Assembly (NCBI GenBank): GCA_900554385.1 | Contig: USHE01000046.1 | Location: 1-12,415, forward strand | From: an uncultured bacterium | Lineage (GTDB): Bacteria; Cyanobacteriota; Vampirovibrionia; Gastranaerophilales; Gastranaerophilaceae | Reading direction: 5' to 3' | Length of the DNA: 12,415 nt | Part shown: positions 1 through 7,302 of the stretch, piece by piece | How the letters are laid out: every line of letters begins with the position of its first letter | Position numbering within the stretch: the stretch's first letter is position 1 | Made by a program: the position numbers and the translations under genes | The notes under the pieces: model-generated | Seen by the model: only the letters and a program-made list of their open reading frames with translations | What the model was told of the DNA's origin: nothing | The model's database searches: none

Positions 1-1721
1 TTACGCCAGCTGAAAGCCTTGTAACAATCTTGATATTGTGTATAATGGCGGCGTTGACGCTACCAATAGTTAGAAAATCTAATCCGGATAAATTGGAGGC
101 ATTGCGTCGAAAGAGTTACTACATACTAGAGCAGACTGTAACGCAAATGTATACTGATGATAGTATGTATAGGAAACGTATGGATGGTGAGAAAGAAGGT
201 TTTCGAAATACAGAAACAATAAAACTGGAAGGTAAAACTTACGGCGGTAATACGAAATTTTGTGAATTATTTGCAAAACACCTTGTAAAGCGCGAAGGAA
301 GCTTGGTAAAGTGTATATCAAACGATAAAAGTGTGACGAGTGCTGATAATGTTGATTGGTATTTACCTGTGACGAATTTTACTGAGATTTATGTTCCGAT
401 AAAATTTGACGTAAACAGTGTTGAAGAACCAAATTGTGAGTATAATGCAAAGAGCTGTCCAAAGCCGGATACATTTACATATTACATAAATGCTTACGGT
501 AGAGTAGTAAAAGATCCTCCTGTTATAAAGCAAACAACATACTGCATCATAACCGAAATAACCGGAAAAGGTCATGTCTTGCCATCAAATTCGTATTGCG
601 GATTAAGCAACGGGACATATAAACTTCAAGCAGTACCCGATGAAGGCTGGTTGTCTAACTGGCAAAATAATGAACGAACTGTTACAATAAACGGTCAAGA
701 TGTACAAACGAGTGTGCGCTTTTCTGAAAGTCCAAAGGCTTGTATCCATTTAAATGTGAATTGTAGTGAGAGTGCGGAGAAATGCGGGAAGTATGAGATA
801 AGCAAAGGAACTTTTAATAAATCATCCAATGTTTATAGTGCCTGTAATTTGACATCAGGAAGTTACGAAATACGAGTAACTCCAACTGGAAATTATAAGT
901 CGAACTGGACTGAAGATACTGTATATTTAAACGGAGATGATATAACGCGTGATGTAACGTTGTATGAGCCAACGTATTGTGCAGTATTAGACGTAAGCTG
1001 TCCTGCTGGCGGTGCAAATTTCTGCGGAAGATATATGATTAATGGAGTAAAGGAGATGAATGCAAACGGCGGTAACGCACGTTTATGTAATCTTGTGAAC
1101 GGGAATTATGAATTAGAGGTTCATCCATTAGAGGCAGGAGGAAAAGATGTTTACAAACCAACACCAAAAACACAATCATTTAGAATTGCCAATAGTGATT
1201 GGAAAGGAAGTGTATTGTTTGAAAAATTGATAAAGAATTGTCGTGAAGACGGATATTTTGAAGTTGGCGGTAAAAAATTCAGCTGTCCTTTTAGACCAAG
1301 CCCTCTAAGTAAAGCTGACTGTGAAGCTGAAAAAAGTAAATTGGGAATTGAAAATTGTTACTCTGATACTGACTATTTCGCAGGTGCGGTCAAGCAGTGC
1401 GGGGGTGTTTCATATTTGCCTACACGCCAGGATACTGCTAACATAGCACAATTAATTTATCCTGCTAAGACATTTGGTACCGTCGGAAGAGATGATTACA
1501 GCTGGGCTGCATCACGTATAGATGACATTGTTGATAGAGAGTTTTTATCGTTATTATATACAAACCCAAATGATTTAAATATGACAATAATTGAGAGAGA
1601 AGATACGTTATATGATATCCCGCATTATTATTGCGGAAGATATTTTTATCTCACAAATACTCATTGGAGCTGTAGTCTTAAAAGATCTGAAGGAATGTAT
1701 ACTGTATGTGTAATTAAGTAA
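1..1721 (+). CDS. Type IV pilin-like (pseudopilin) protein with large Cys-rich repeat body, 5' end outside window
   Basis: The frame is open to the left edge. The first complete codons (from nt 3) read TPAESLVTILILCIMAALTL, and the two leftover bases fit a preceding Phe codon (TTT). This matches the class III signal/N-methylation helix of type IV pilins and pseudopilins, with Glu at mature position 5, so the prepilin peptidase site should lie just outside the window. The protein should sit in the inner membrane or a pilus with its body outside the cytoplasm. After the helix comes a roughly 150-residue pilin-like region (to about nt 536), three tandem repeats (537-1229), and a Cys/aromatic-rich C-terminal domain ending YTVCVIK. 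Twenty-two cysteines lie outside the membrane helix, suggesting up to 11 disulfides. It is much longer than a typical pilin. A role as minor pilin, adhesin tip or secretion pseudopilin is inferred. Its promoter is outside the window; a strong terminator follows. Confidence 0.8.
   Translation, partial: TPAESLVTILILCIMAALTLPIVRKSNPDKLEALRRKSYYILEQTVTQMYTDDSMYRKRMDGEKEGFRNTETIKLEGKTYGGNTKFCELFAKHLVKREGSLVKCISNDKSVTSADNVDWYLPVTNFTEIYVPIKFDVNSVEEPNCEYNAKSCPKPDTFTYYINAYGRVVKDPPVIKQTTYCIITEITGKGHVLPSNSYCGLSNGTYKLQAVPDEGWLSNWQNNERTVTINGQDVQTSVRFSESPKACIHLNVNCSESAEKCGKYEISKGTFNKSSNVYSACNLTSGSYEIRVTPTGNYKSNWTEDTVYLNGDDITRDVTLYEPTYCAVLDVSCPAGGANFCGRYMINGVKEMNANGGNARLCNLVNGNYELEVHPLEAGGKDVYKPTPKTQSFRIANSDWKGSVLFEKLIKNCREDGYFEVGGKKFSCPFRPSPLSKADCEAEKSKLGIENCYSDTDYFAGAVKQCGGVSYLPTRQDTANIAQLIYPAKTFGTVGRDDYSWAASRIDDIVDREFLSLLYTNPNDLNMTIIEREDTLYDIPHYYCGRYFYLTNTHWSCSLKRSEGMYTVCVIK
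537..1229 (+). repeat. Three tandem cysteine-containing beta-type repeats inside the pseudopilin-like protein
   Basis: Three protein repeats of about 66, 79 and 86 residues occupy 537-734, 735-971 and 972-1229. Each begins with a Cys (YC, AC, YC), then has an alternating hydrophobic strand, then a C-x-L-x-x-G-x-Y core (CGLSNGTY, CNLTSGSY, CNLVNGNY), and the first two end in an NG-x-D strand followed by V-x-[FL]. Repeats 2 and 3 carry four cysteines with nearly equal spacing (7, 7, 20 and 7, 8, 21 residues). Repeat 1 keeps only the first and last. The pattern resembles small beta-sandwich domains of the PEGA or carboxypeptidase-regulatory type, but no family is claimed. Confidence 0.7.
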
Positions 1722-1741
1722 TTATTTTGAAAATTGATTCT

Positions 1742-1780
1742 AAAAGACGACATTTTATTTTTAATGTCGTCTTTTGTATT
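1742..1780 (+). terminator. Rho-independent terminator after the pseudopilin gene
   Basis: A perfect 13-bp stem (1742-1754 paired with 1763-1775, outermost AAAAGACGACATT) closes an 8-nt loop and is followed by a T-rich tail. It lies 21 bases after the stop codon and fits a terminator for the upstream gene. The A/T-rich ends make it partly usable from the other strand, but no minus-strand gene ends here. Confidence 0.85.
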
Positions 1781-1783
1781 TTA

Positions 1784-1792
1784 TGTTATAAT
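1784..1792 (+). promoter_or_regulatory. Extended -10 promoter for the membrane protein-mtnA operon
   Basis: TGTTATAAT is a perfect extended -10 (TG at 1784-1785, TATAAT at 1787-1792). A consensus -35 is absent; its position falls inside the preceding terminator stem, which is tolerable for an extended -10 promoter. Transcription would start near 1799, leaving a leader of only about 14 bases that still holds the Shine-Dalgarno sequence. Confidence 0.6.
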
Positions 1793-1812
1793 TTCTTTGA
1801 AACGGAGAGTTT

Positions 1813-2277
1813 ATGGATAAATCATTACTAAAACTTGTTCTTTTAATAAGCGTATTTATAGGCGGACTTGCAGGAATTTTAACAATTGTTCCTTATTTGG
1901 GGCAGGTTGTATTTTGGATTTTATTATGTCTTGCGGCAGTTATTGTAATGACATTTTTAATGCGTACAAAACTTTTGGAATTGTTTACTGTGCAGGAAAG
2001 TGTTACGCTCGGAGCAATTATTGGATTTGTTTCTTTCATGACTTTTTGTGTAGTTTATGTTCCGGCTGTTATTATTCTTTTGAAGTTTTTTAATTTCTCG
2101 TCGAATTATGGCGTTTCACTTATCCTTAGTTCGGCAAATTTCTGGATAATGCTTGTATTGTCTGTATTTATGGCGATACTTAGTGCGACAATAAATGCAT
2201 TCAGCGGGTTTATAATTTTTTATGTGAAAGAATTTCTTAAAACTCTCGATAAAAACGAAGAAAAAAGACACAATTAA
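1813..2277 (+). CDS. Four-helix integral membrane protein of unknown function
   Basis: This 154-residue protein is strongly hydrophobic, with membrane segments at about residues 5-27, 31-50, 66-92 and 108-138, and a short charged C-terminal tail (DKNEEKRHN). The last two segments are long and may bend or include re-entrant parts. There is no signal peptidase site and no motif I recognise. The ATG has a good Shine-Dalgarno sequence (GGAGAG, about 1804-1809). The next gene, mtnA, starts 20 bases after the stop, so the two are probably cotranscribed. That does not by itself link this protein to methionine salvage. It could be a small transporter subunit or a structural membrane protein; I cannot decide. 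Confidence 0.85.
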   Translation: MDKSLLKLVLLISVFIGGLAGILTIVPYLGQVVFWILLCLAAVIVMTFLMRTKLLELFTVQESVTLGAIIGFVSFMTFCVVYVPAVIILLKFFNFSSNYGVSLILSSANFWIMLVLSVFMAILSATINAFSGFIIFYVKEFLKTLDKNEEKRHN

Positions 2278-2297
2278 TTTAGATAAGGAAGATTAAA

Positions 2298-3356
2298 ATG
2301 GCAGAATTTCATTCAAAAATTAAAACTATAGAGTGGGTAGATAATTATTCAAAAATGGTAGATCAGACAATTCTGCCTTATGAATTTAAGTATGTAAATA
2401 TAACATCAGGACAGCAGATGTATGATGCAATAAAAACGATGATTGTGCGAGGTGCGCCAGCTATTGGGGTTGCCGGTGCGCATGGGGTTGTTTTATATGC
2501 ACAGGAGATTGCTGCCGAAAATTTATCCCGTGATGAATTTGTGGTGAAACTTCTTGAGAAAGCAGATTATATGGCGACATCCCGTCCGACTGCTGTGAAT
2601 TTGATGTGGGCTGTTGAAAGACAAAAAGAAATTATTAAAAATTCTAAATCAGAAATCTCGGGTATTGTTGAAGAATTAAAACAGAATGCAATTAAGCTTG
2701 AAAATGATGATATTGCCATCAATAAAAAAATCGGGGATTACGGTGCTGAAGTTGTGCCAAAGGGAGCGACAATTCTTACTCACTGTAACGCAGGCGGGCT
2801 TGCTACTGTAGGTTACGGAACTGCATTGGGGGTTGTTCGTTCTGCTTTTGCAAATGATCCGACAATTCAGGTTTTTGCGGATGAAACACGTCCTCGTCAG
2901 CAGGGAGCAAGAATTACTACATTTGAACTCACAATGGATGGAATTCCTACAACTTTGATTACGGATGGTATGTGTTCTTATTTTATGAAAAAGGGCATGA
3001 TAGATATGGTTGTAGTCGGTGCAGATAGAATTGCCGCAAACGGTGACGCTGCTAATAAGATTGGAACTTACACAGTTGCAATTGCTGCAAAATATCACAA
3101 TGTACCGTTCTATGTTGCTGCACCTTTGTCTACAATTGATACGAGCATAAAAACAGGTGACGAAATTGTAATCGAAGAACGTTCGCACGAGGAAGTTACG
3201 CATATAAACGGGAAAATTATCTGCGCACCTGATGTGAAGGTCATTAATCCTGGCTTTGATGTAACTCCGCACGAGTTGATTGCAGGTATAATAACAGAAA
3301 AAGGTATCTTAAGACCGGATTATAACAAATCTATTGCAGAGGCTTTTAAAGCTTAA
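2298..3356 (+). CDS. mtnA: S-methyl-5-thioribose-1-phosphate isomerase
   Basis: MtnA converts methylthioribose-1-phosphate (aldose) to methylthioribulose-1-phosphate (ketose), a cytoplasmic step of the methionine salvage pathway that recycles methylthioadenosine. At 352 residues it has the usual length. Family landmarks are clear: RGAPAIGVAG at 51-60, SRPTAVNLMWA at 95-105, THCNAGGLATVGYGTALG at 161-178 with the proposed catalytic Cys163, DETRPRQQGAR at 195-205, and GADRIAANGD at 241-250 with catalytic Asp243. The sequence looks intact. The start has an AAGGAAG Shine-Dalgarno (2285-2291). No other salvage gene (mtnK, mtnB, mtnC, mtnD) is in the window, so the pathway must be encoded elsewhere or be partial. 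The fold is shared with eIF2B-type proteins and 5-deoxyribose-1-phosphate isomerases, so a related sugar-phosphate substrate is possible but less likely. Confidence 0.95.
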   Translation: MAEFHSKIKTIEWVDNYSKMVDQTILPYEFKYVNITSGQQMYDAIKTMIVRGAPAIGVAGAHGVVLYAQEIAAENLSRDEFVVKLLEKADYMATSRPTAVNLMWAVERQKEIIKNSKSEISGIVEELKQNAIKLENDDIAINKKIGDYGAEVVPKGATILTHCNAGGLATVGYGTALGVVRSAFANDPTIQVFADETRPRQQGARITTFELTMDGIPTTLITDGMCSYFMKKGMIDMVVVGADRIAANGDAANKIGTYTVAIAAKYHNVPFYVAAPLSTIDTSIKTGDEIVIEERSHEEVTHINGKIICAPDVKVINPGFDVTPHELIAGIITEKGILRPDYNKSIAEAFKA

Positions 3357-3374
3357 ATGGATTTTATAAACTTT

Positions 3375-3414
3375 AATTAACCAATCCTTTTTTGTAAGGG
3401 TTGGTTAATTTTTT
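3375..3414. terminator. Bidirectional terminator between convergent mtnA and mutL
   Basis: A 15-bp stem (3375-3389 with 3396-3410, one T-G wobble) closes a 6-nt loop. T residues follow on the plus side (AATTTTTTG). On the minus strand the arm also ends in a run of A/T (AATTAAAG). It lies between two convergent stop codons at 3356 and 3428 and can serve both genes. Confidence 0.8.
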
Positions 3415-3427
3415 GCCATAATTTTGA

Positions 3428-5182
3428 TTAAGCGTTGCGTTGGAAAAATCCTGCTATTTCCTTGTGCGGGAAAAACTTGACAATTGGACGTCCGTGCGGG
3501 CATGTGTAAGGCATTTTTGTTGTACGCCATTTTTTTACAATCTCCTGCATTTGCCAGGTTGAAAGTTTTTGACCTGCTTTTACCGAGGCTTTACACGATG
3601 TTGTGATAAGTATTTTTTCTTCCAAGCCGTCAATGTCGCTTTCGATATTTTCCATAATATCGGCAAGAATTTCTTGAGGATTTACTTTTGCTATCATTTG
3701 GGGAACTTTGCGGAAGATTAATTCGCATTCTCCGGTAAACTCTATTCCGTAACCGAATTTTTCAAATTTATCAAGGTTTTCTTTTATTAATTCTGCTTCG
3801 CTTGCTGATACTGTTAATATGTCTGATACAAATAGAAGTTGAGATACTACATTTTTTTCTGATTTTAATTTTTCGTAAATATAGCGTTCTTCGGCGATGT
3901 GCTGGTCTATAATTTCCAGTCCATCCTCTTTTTCGACCATAATGTAGGTGTTTTTATACTGTCCGACTATATTTTCTTCTGGTTCAGGTGCTGCTGCAAC
4001 AGGTTTAAATATCTGTTTTTGTTCTGTATTTATAATTTGCGGTGCAGGTTCAGAGTCATTCTCATCTTCAAATGTTTCTTTTATTAGAATTTCATCTGCT
4101 TCCTTATTAAATATTACAGATGGCTCAACAGGTTTAAATTCTATAATGTTTTCAGTGTTCTGCGGTCGAGAAAATACAGGTTTGTCCGATTCTACACGGT
4201 TTGATAATCCTGCTATGATAGACGTCATTATAAAGTTAAAAACCATATTTGTATTCTTATATCGTACTTCTTTTTTGGTCGGGTGTACGTTTACATCAAC
4301 GTCAGCTGGCGGAATTTCTAAATTAAGGACGACAAATGGATACTTTCCACTTGCTATAAGATTTTTGTATGCCATATCTATTGCTTTCATAAACACGGGA
4401 CATTTTACGGTTCTTGAATTTATGTATATATGAAAGTCTTTTTTACTGGAACGGGTGAAATCCGGAGTGCTTACGTAACCTGAAATCTTAAACCCTGCAA
4501 GAGTATCTGTCTTTAATACCTCTTTTAAATTGTCTGTAACTGTGTTTGAAAACAGTTCTTTTAATGCGTATTTTAATTCATTGTTACCTGAGGTTTTAAG
4601 AACAGTTTTTCCGTTCTTTTTTAGTTCAAAAGAAGTTTGCGGATTTGCAATTGCAATTGATTGAACAAGTTCTTGAATATATGAAAATTCAGTATTGGCG
4701 TTTTTTAAGAATTTTAGGCGGGCAGGGATATTATAGAACAAATCTTTTATGTCCATAATAGTTCCGACTGCGCATCCTGTTTCTACTTTAGTTACTTCTG
4801 AATTTTCGCACTTTACTTTTGTTCCCGTTTCAAAATCTTTTGTTCTCGTTGTACAGGTAAGTTTTGAAATGGAAATTATACTAGAGAGAGCTTCGCCTCT
4901 AAAACCGAGGGTATGAATATCAAATAAATCTTCATCTGTTGCGATTTTACTTGTTGCGTGTTTTGAAAACGCAAGCATAATATCATCGGGATGTATTCCG
5001 GAACCGTTGTCTGCGACTCTTAAATCTCTACATTCGTTGGAAATTTCCACACTGATTTTTGTTGCGCCGGCATCTACGGAATTTTCGACAAGTTCCTTTA
5101 CAACAGATGCAGGACGTTCTATTACTTCTCCTGCGGCAATCTGGTTTATTAAATGTTTAGATAACTGTTTTATTCTGCTCAT
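3428..5182 (-). CDS. mutL: DNA mismatch repair protein MutL, endonuclease type
   Basis: MutL is the ATP-dependent coordinator of mismatch repair; it acts with MutS and in most bacteria nicks the strand to be repaired. The 584 residues show the N-terminal GHKL ATPase: ELVENSVDAG with Glu30 and Asn34, DNGSGI at 58-63 and GFRGEALSSI at 93-102. A low-conservation linker lies around 325-405, then the C-terminal dimerisation/endonuclease domain. The nuclease motif reads DQHIAEERYIYE at 426-437, matching DQHA-x2-E-x4-E except Ile for Ala. SCKASVKAG (Cys530) and CPHGRP (561-566) complete the metal site, unlike the nuclease-free E. coli type. No mutS is in the window. The gene starts 15 bases after the stop of the PiT-like transporter gene, so both likely share an mRNA. 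The Shine-Dalgarno is modest (GCAGG). Confidence 0.96.
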   Translation of the reverse strand: MSRIKQLSKHLINQIAAGEVIERPASVVKELVENSVDAGATKISVEISNECRDLRVADNGSGIHPDDIMLAFSKHATSKIATDEDLFDIHTLGFRGEALSSIISISKLTCTTRTKDFETGTKVKCENSEVTKVETGCAVGTIMDIKDLFYNIPARLKFLKNANTEFSYIQELVQSIAIANPQTSFELKKNGKTVLKTSGNNELKYALKELFSNTVTDNLKEVLKTDTLAGFKISGYVSTPDFTRSSKKDFHIYINSRTVKCPVFMKAIDMAYKNLIASGKYPFVVLNLEIPPADVDVNVHPTKKEVRYKNTNMVFNFIMTSIIAGLSNRVESDKPVFSRPQNTENIIEFKPVEPSVIFNKEADEILIKETFEDENDSEPAPQIINTEQKQIFKPVAAAPEPEENIVGQYKNTYIMVEKEDGLEIIDQHIAEERYIYEKLKSEKNVVSQLLFVSDILTVSASEAELIKENLDKFEKFGYGIEFTGECELIFRKVPQMIAKVNPQEILADIMENIESDIDGLEEKILITTSCKASVKAGQKLSTWQMQEIVKKWRTTKMPYTCPHGRPIVKFFPHKEIAGFFQRNA

Positions 5183-5197
5183 TTGAACCTGCTTACC

Positions 5198-6202
5198 TTA
5201 CATAAAATGAGAAACAAAGAATTCTTTTACTATGTCAAATTTAACAAGAACTACAACTACTGCAATTGAAACTGCAAGCCCGAATGTCACCTTTGTAAGG
5301 TCTTTTAATATGTGTTTGTACATTTTTCTTGGTGATTCAAAGCGCAATCTGTGATAAAGCGCGATTTCTCGACCTGCGAGCAAGCCTATGAATACCCATG
5401 TCGTGGACATCGGAACATTGTTTAGCTGTATGAAATACAAAAGAAGGAATGCATAAATTAAATCTATAATAGTGGCAGAACGTGGATCTTGGACATTGGT
5501 TTTCATTTTTATAATTTTTTGGACTTCTCCGCCTCGTTTGTAAGCGACAATCCATAAAAATCCAACGAAACCTGCAAGAACAAAGAGTAGTTCACCAAAT
5601 GAGGCTTTTCTCGGAAGATATACAAAAAGATTTGCAGCATCCTGCATTAGCCATTGTGACCATAAAAATGCTGTAGATAACCATTTTGCGGCAATCCACC
5701 ATTTAGAAACAGGTTTTTTCTGAGTATAATAAAAATATCTTTCAACCGGTCTTGCAATAATCGTATAAATAAAGACTGATACAATCAGAGCAAGGAAATA
5801 TCCGATAATGGATTTTGTCAAAATCATGCCTATAACGCTTATATCGCTAGCTGAGAAGATACTCAAAATTAAAAATGTTGTAGATACAGGAATGCCATAT
5901 TTTGTTAAAAATAAAAGTATAATCGGCGGCAGTACATGAACGAGAGTAAACGTTTCAGGAAAAGGGATTCTTTCCAACCTGCCAAAAGCCATATCTCCGT
6001 TATTTATGAGCCATCCTGTGGTAATTGTAATAATCAAAACTGCACTTGTAAAAGCCCAGATAATCCACGTAGGCATTTTCTTACTTGTTGTTAGAAACGT
6101 ACCCAGTGTCTGGATTACGTCGTTTGAAACACACGAATACATTGATATCATAAAACCAACGATCATGTAAATATTGCTTAGTGTTAAATGTTCAAGGAAC
6201 AT
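5198..6202 (-). CDS. Divergent PiT-family (inorganic phosphate transporter-like) membrane protein
   Basis: This 334-residue polytopic membrane protein shows the internal duplication typical of PiT/PHO4 transporters. SNDVIQTLGT (26-35) and QDAANLFVY (187-195) correspond to the two GANDxAN motifs, and PVSTT (105-109) and PMSTT (264-268) to the two P-[VM]-STT motifs. About ten hydrophobic segments are visible. PiT proteins exchange phosphate with H+ or Na+; here the first motif lacks the GA and the second has Gln for Asn, so the substrate could be phosphate, sulfate or another anion. I place the start at ATG 6202, because the GGAGGA ribosome site sits just before it. A GTG at 6217 is in frame, but it would translate through that site and has no site of its own. 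The gene leads an apparent operon with mutL. I see no clear pho-type operator. Confidence 0.75.
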   Translation of the reverse strand: MFLEHLTLSNIYMIVGFMISMYSCVSNDVIQTLGTFLTTSKKMPTWIIWAFTSAVLIITITTGWLINNGDMAFGRLERIPFPETFTLVHVLPPIILLFLTKYGIPVSTTFLILSIFSASDISVIGMILTKSIIGYFLALIVSVFIYTIIARPVERYFYYTQKKPVSKWWIAAKWLSTAFLWSQWLMQDAANLFVYLPRKASFGELLFVLAGFVGFLWIVAYKRGGEVQKIIKMKTNVQDPRSATIIDLIYAFLLLYFIQLNNVPMSTTWVFIGLLAGREIALYHRLRFESPRKMYKHILKDLTKVTFGLAVSIAVVVVLVKFDIVKEFFVSHFM

Positions 6203-6253
6203 ACTTCCTCCATTCACTTTTAATTTACACCAAAAATAAATTCATCTAAATGT

Positions 6254-6283
6254 TTGATTACAAATTTGAAACATTTTTATAAG
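6254..6283 (+). promoter_or_regulatory. Probable promoter of the DNA methyltransferase gene, with overlapping inverted repeats
   Basis: TTGATT (6254-6259), an 18-base spacer and TATAAG (6278-6283) form a plausible sigma-70-type promoter about 34 bases before the start codon. The spacer holds two nested symmetries: AAATGTTT/AAACATTT (6248-6255 and 6269-6276) and the palindrome CAAATTTG (6261-6268). These could bind a regulator, but in AT-rich DNA short symmetries also arise by chance. The divergent PiT-like gene starts at 6202 and may share control from here. Confidence 0.45.
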
Positions 6284-6316
6284 ATTGTTGTGTAAAAAGA
6301 CTTGGAGGGATATAAG

Positions 6317-7192
6317 GTGGCAAGACTTAAGACGAATACTAAATTAAAACCTATTAAAAAGGCAGATTTGCAGGTTGTAAAACCGGTCAAAACCACGAAA
6401 TACAGTGATATTGATTTGAATAACTGGAAAGATTATCCACACGTAAAAACCGATACACTGTGGGAATTTCCGTCAAGGTTACGTGAAGGCGGACATTCAA
6501 ACGAATATCACGGCAATTATATTCCTCAAATTGCACAGCAGTTGTATGAAAGATTTACGAAAAAGAATGATGTAGTTCTTGATTTGTTTTTCGGTTCGGG
6601 AACATCGGGCATTGAAGCTGTCAATATGGGACGCCGTTGTATCGGGGTTGAATTAAAAGAAGAATTGGCTCAGCATGTTGCTGAAAAATTTACTCCAAAG
6701 CAGAGAGTAACTGACGTTAATGTTATATGTGCTGATTCGGCTTCCGAAGAAGTTAAAGCTAAAATTCAAGACAGACTTGCTGTTATGGGTGAAGAAAAAG
6801 CTCAATTACTTATTTTGCACCCGCCTTATGATGATATTATAAAGTTTTCCGATAAGAAAGAAGATTTGTCTAACTGTGAATCTACCGAGCAGTTTTACGA
6901 TTTGTTTGAAAAGGTAGCGCAAAACGGATATGATATGCTTGAAAATGGCAGATTTGCCGCCTTGATTATCGGTGACAGTTACAAAAATTCTGAAGTTCAG
7001 CCGCTTGGATTTGAATGCATGGCTCGCATGATGAAGCTGGGTTTTAGACTAAAAGGTATTATAGTAAAAGATATTCAAGGCAACGAGAGAGCAAAGGGCA
7101 GAACTGCTAATCTCTGGCGTTACAGAGCGCTAGCAGGAGGCTTTTATATCTTTAAACATGAATACATTATGATTTTTCAAAAAGTAAAATAA
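6317..7192 (+). CDS. Solitary DNA methyltransferase (N4-cytosine/N6-adenine class)
   Basis: This 291-residue protein transfers a methyl group from S-adenosylmethionine to a DNA base. The SAM-binding motif I is LDLFFGSGTSG (about 88-98), followed by an acidic strand end, GVELKEE. The catalytic motif IV is HPPY (168-171), the variant of DPPY found in some amino-methyltransferases of the PF01555 type. A segment TLWEFPSRLREGGHSNEYHGN (about 47-67) precedes motif I, as in related enzymes. The motif order (I before IV) fits a gamma-like arrangement, with little room for a separate target domain. The GTG start at 6317 has GGAGGG at 6304-6309, seven bases away; the in-frame TTG at 6302 overlaps that site and is rejected. 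No restriction endonuclease is adjacent, so it looks solitary. An RNA or protein substrate is less likely but not excluded. Confidence 0.8.
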   Translation: MARLKTNTKLKPIKKADLQVVKPVKTTKYSDIDLNNWKDYPHVKTDTLWEFPSRLREGGHSNEYHGNYIPQIAQQLYERFTKKNDVVLDLFFGSGTSGIEAVNMGRRCIGVELKEELAQHVAEKFTPKQRVTDVNVICADSASEEVKAKIQDRLAVMGEEKAQLLILHPPYDDIIKFSDKKEDLSNCESTEQFYDLFEKVAQNGYDMLENGRFAALIIGDSYKNSEVQPLGFECMARMMKLGFRLKGIIVKDIQGNERAKGRTANLWRYRALAGGFYIFKHEYIMIFQKVK

Positions 7193-7230
7193 TTTTGTAA
7201 ATAAATGTTAAAAGTGAGAATAATTCCTAC

Positions 7231-7270
7231 TTTACAAATAAAATTTACTATAGTAAAATTTATTTGTAAA
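7231..7270. promoter_or_regulatory. Near-perfect 40-bp palindrome containing the rubrerythrin promoter
   Basis: The 20-base arm 7231-7250 matches the reverse complement of 7251-7270 at 19 of 20 positions; only the pair 7243/7258 fails. Inside it, TTTACA (7231-7236), exactly 17 bases, and TAAAAT (7254-7259) make a good promoter pointing at rubrerythrin, with transcription starting near 7266. The stem is almost all A/T and lacks a T tail, so it is a poor terminator. A dimeric regulator covering -35 to -10 is the natural reading. Since the downstream gene is a peroxide-defence gene, a PerR/Fur-like repressor is a reasonable but untested candidate. Another copy of the arm-end word TTTGTAAATA lies at 7194-7203. 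Confidence 0.75.
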
Positions 7271-7302
7271 TAGAAATACGAAATAAGAAAGGTGGTATTT
7301 GT

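Noticed and set aside
30..32. TTG as start codon of the first gene
   Set aside because: The conserved pilin helix continues upstream of it to the window edge, so the true start is outside.
2676..3272. 198-residue minus-strand open frame opposite mtnA
   Set aside because: It is antisense to a gene with clear catalytic motifs, and its product is rich in Cys, Asn, Arg and Ile in a pattern typical of reversed coding sequence.
3948..4433. 161-residue plus-strand open frame opposite mutL
   Set aside because: It lies inside the MutL linker and ATPase region on the other strand, with no ribosome site or recognisable domain.
7231..7270. The 40-bp palindrome as a terminator of the methyltransferase gene
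   Set aside because: The stem is almost pure A/T and has no T run after it, and a well-spaced promoter lies within it.
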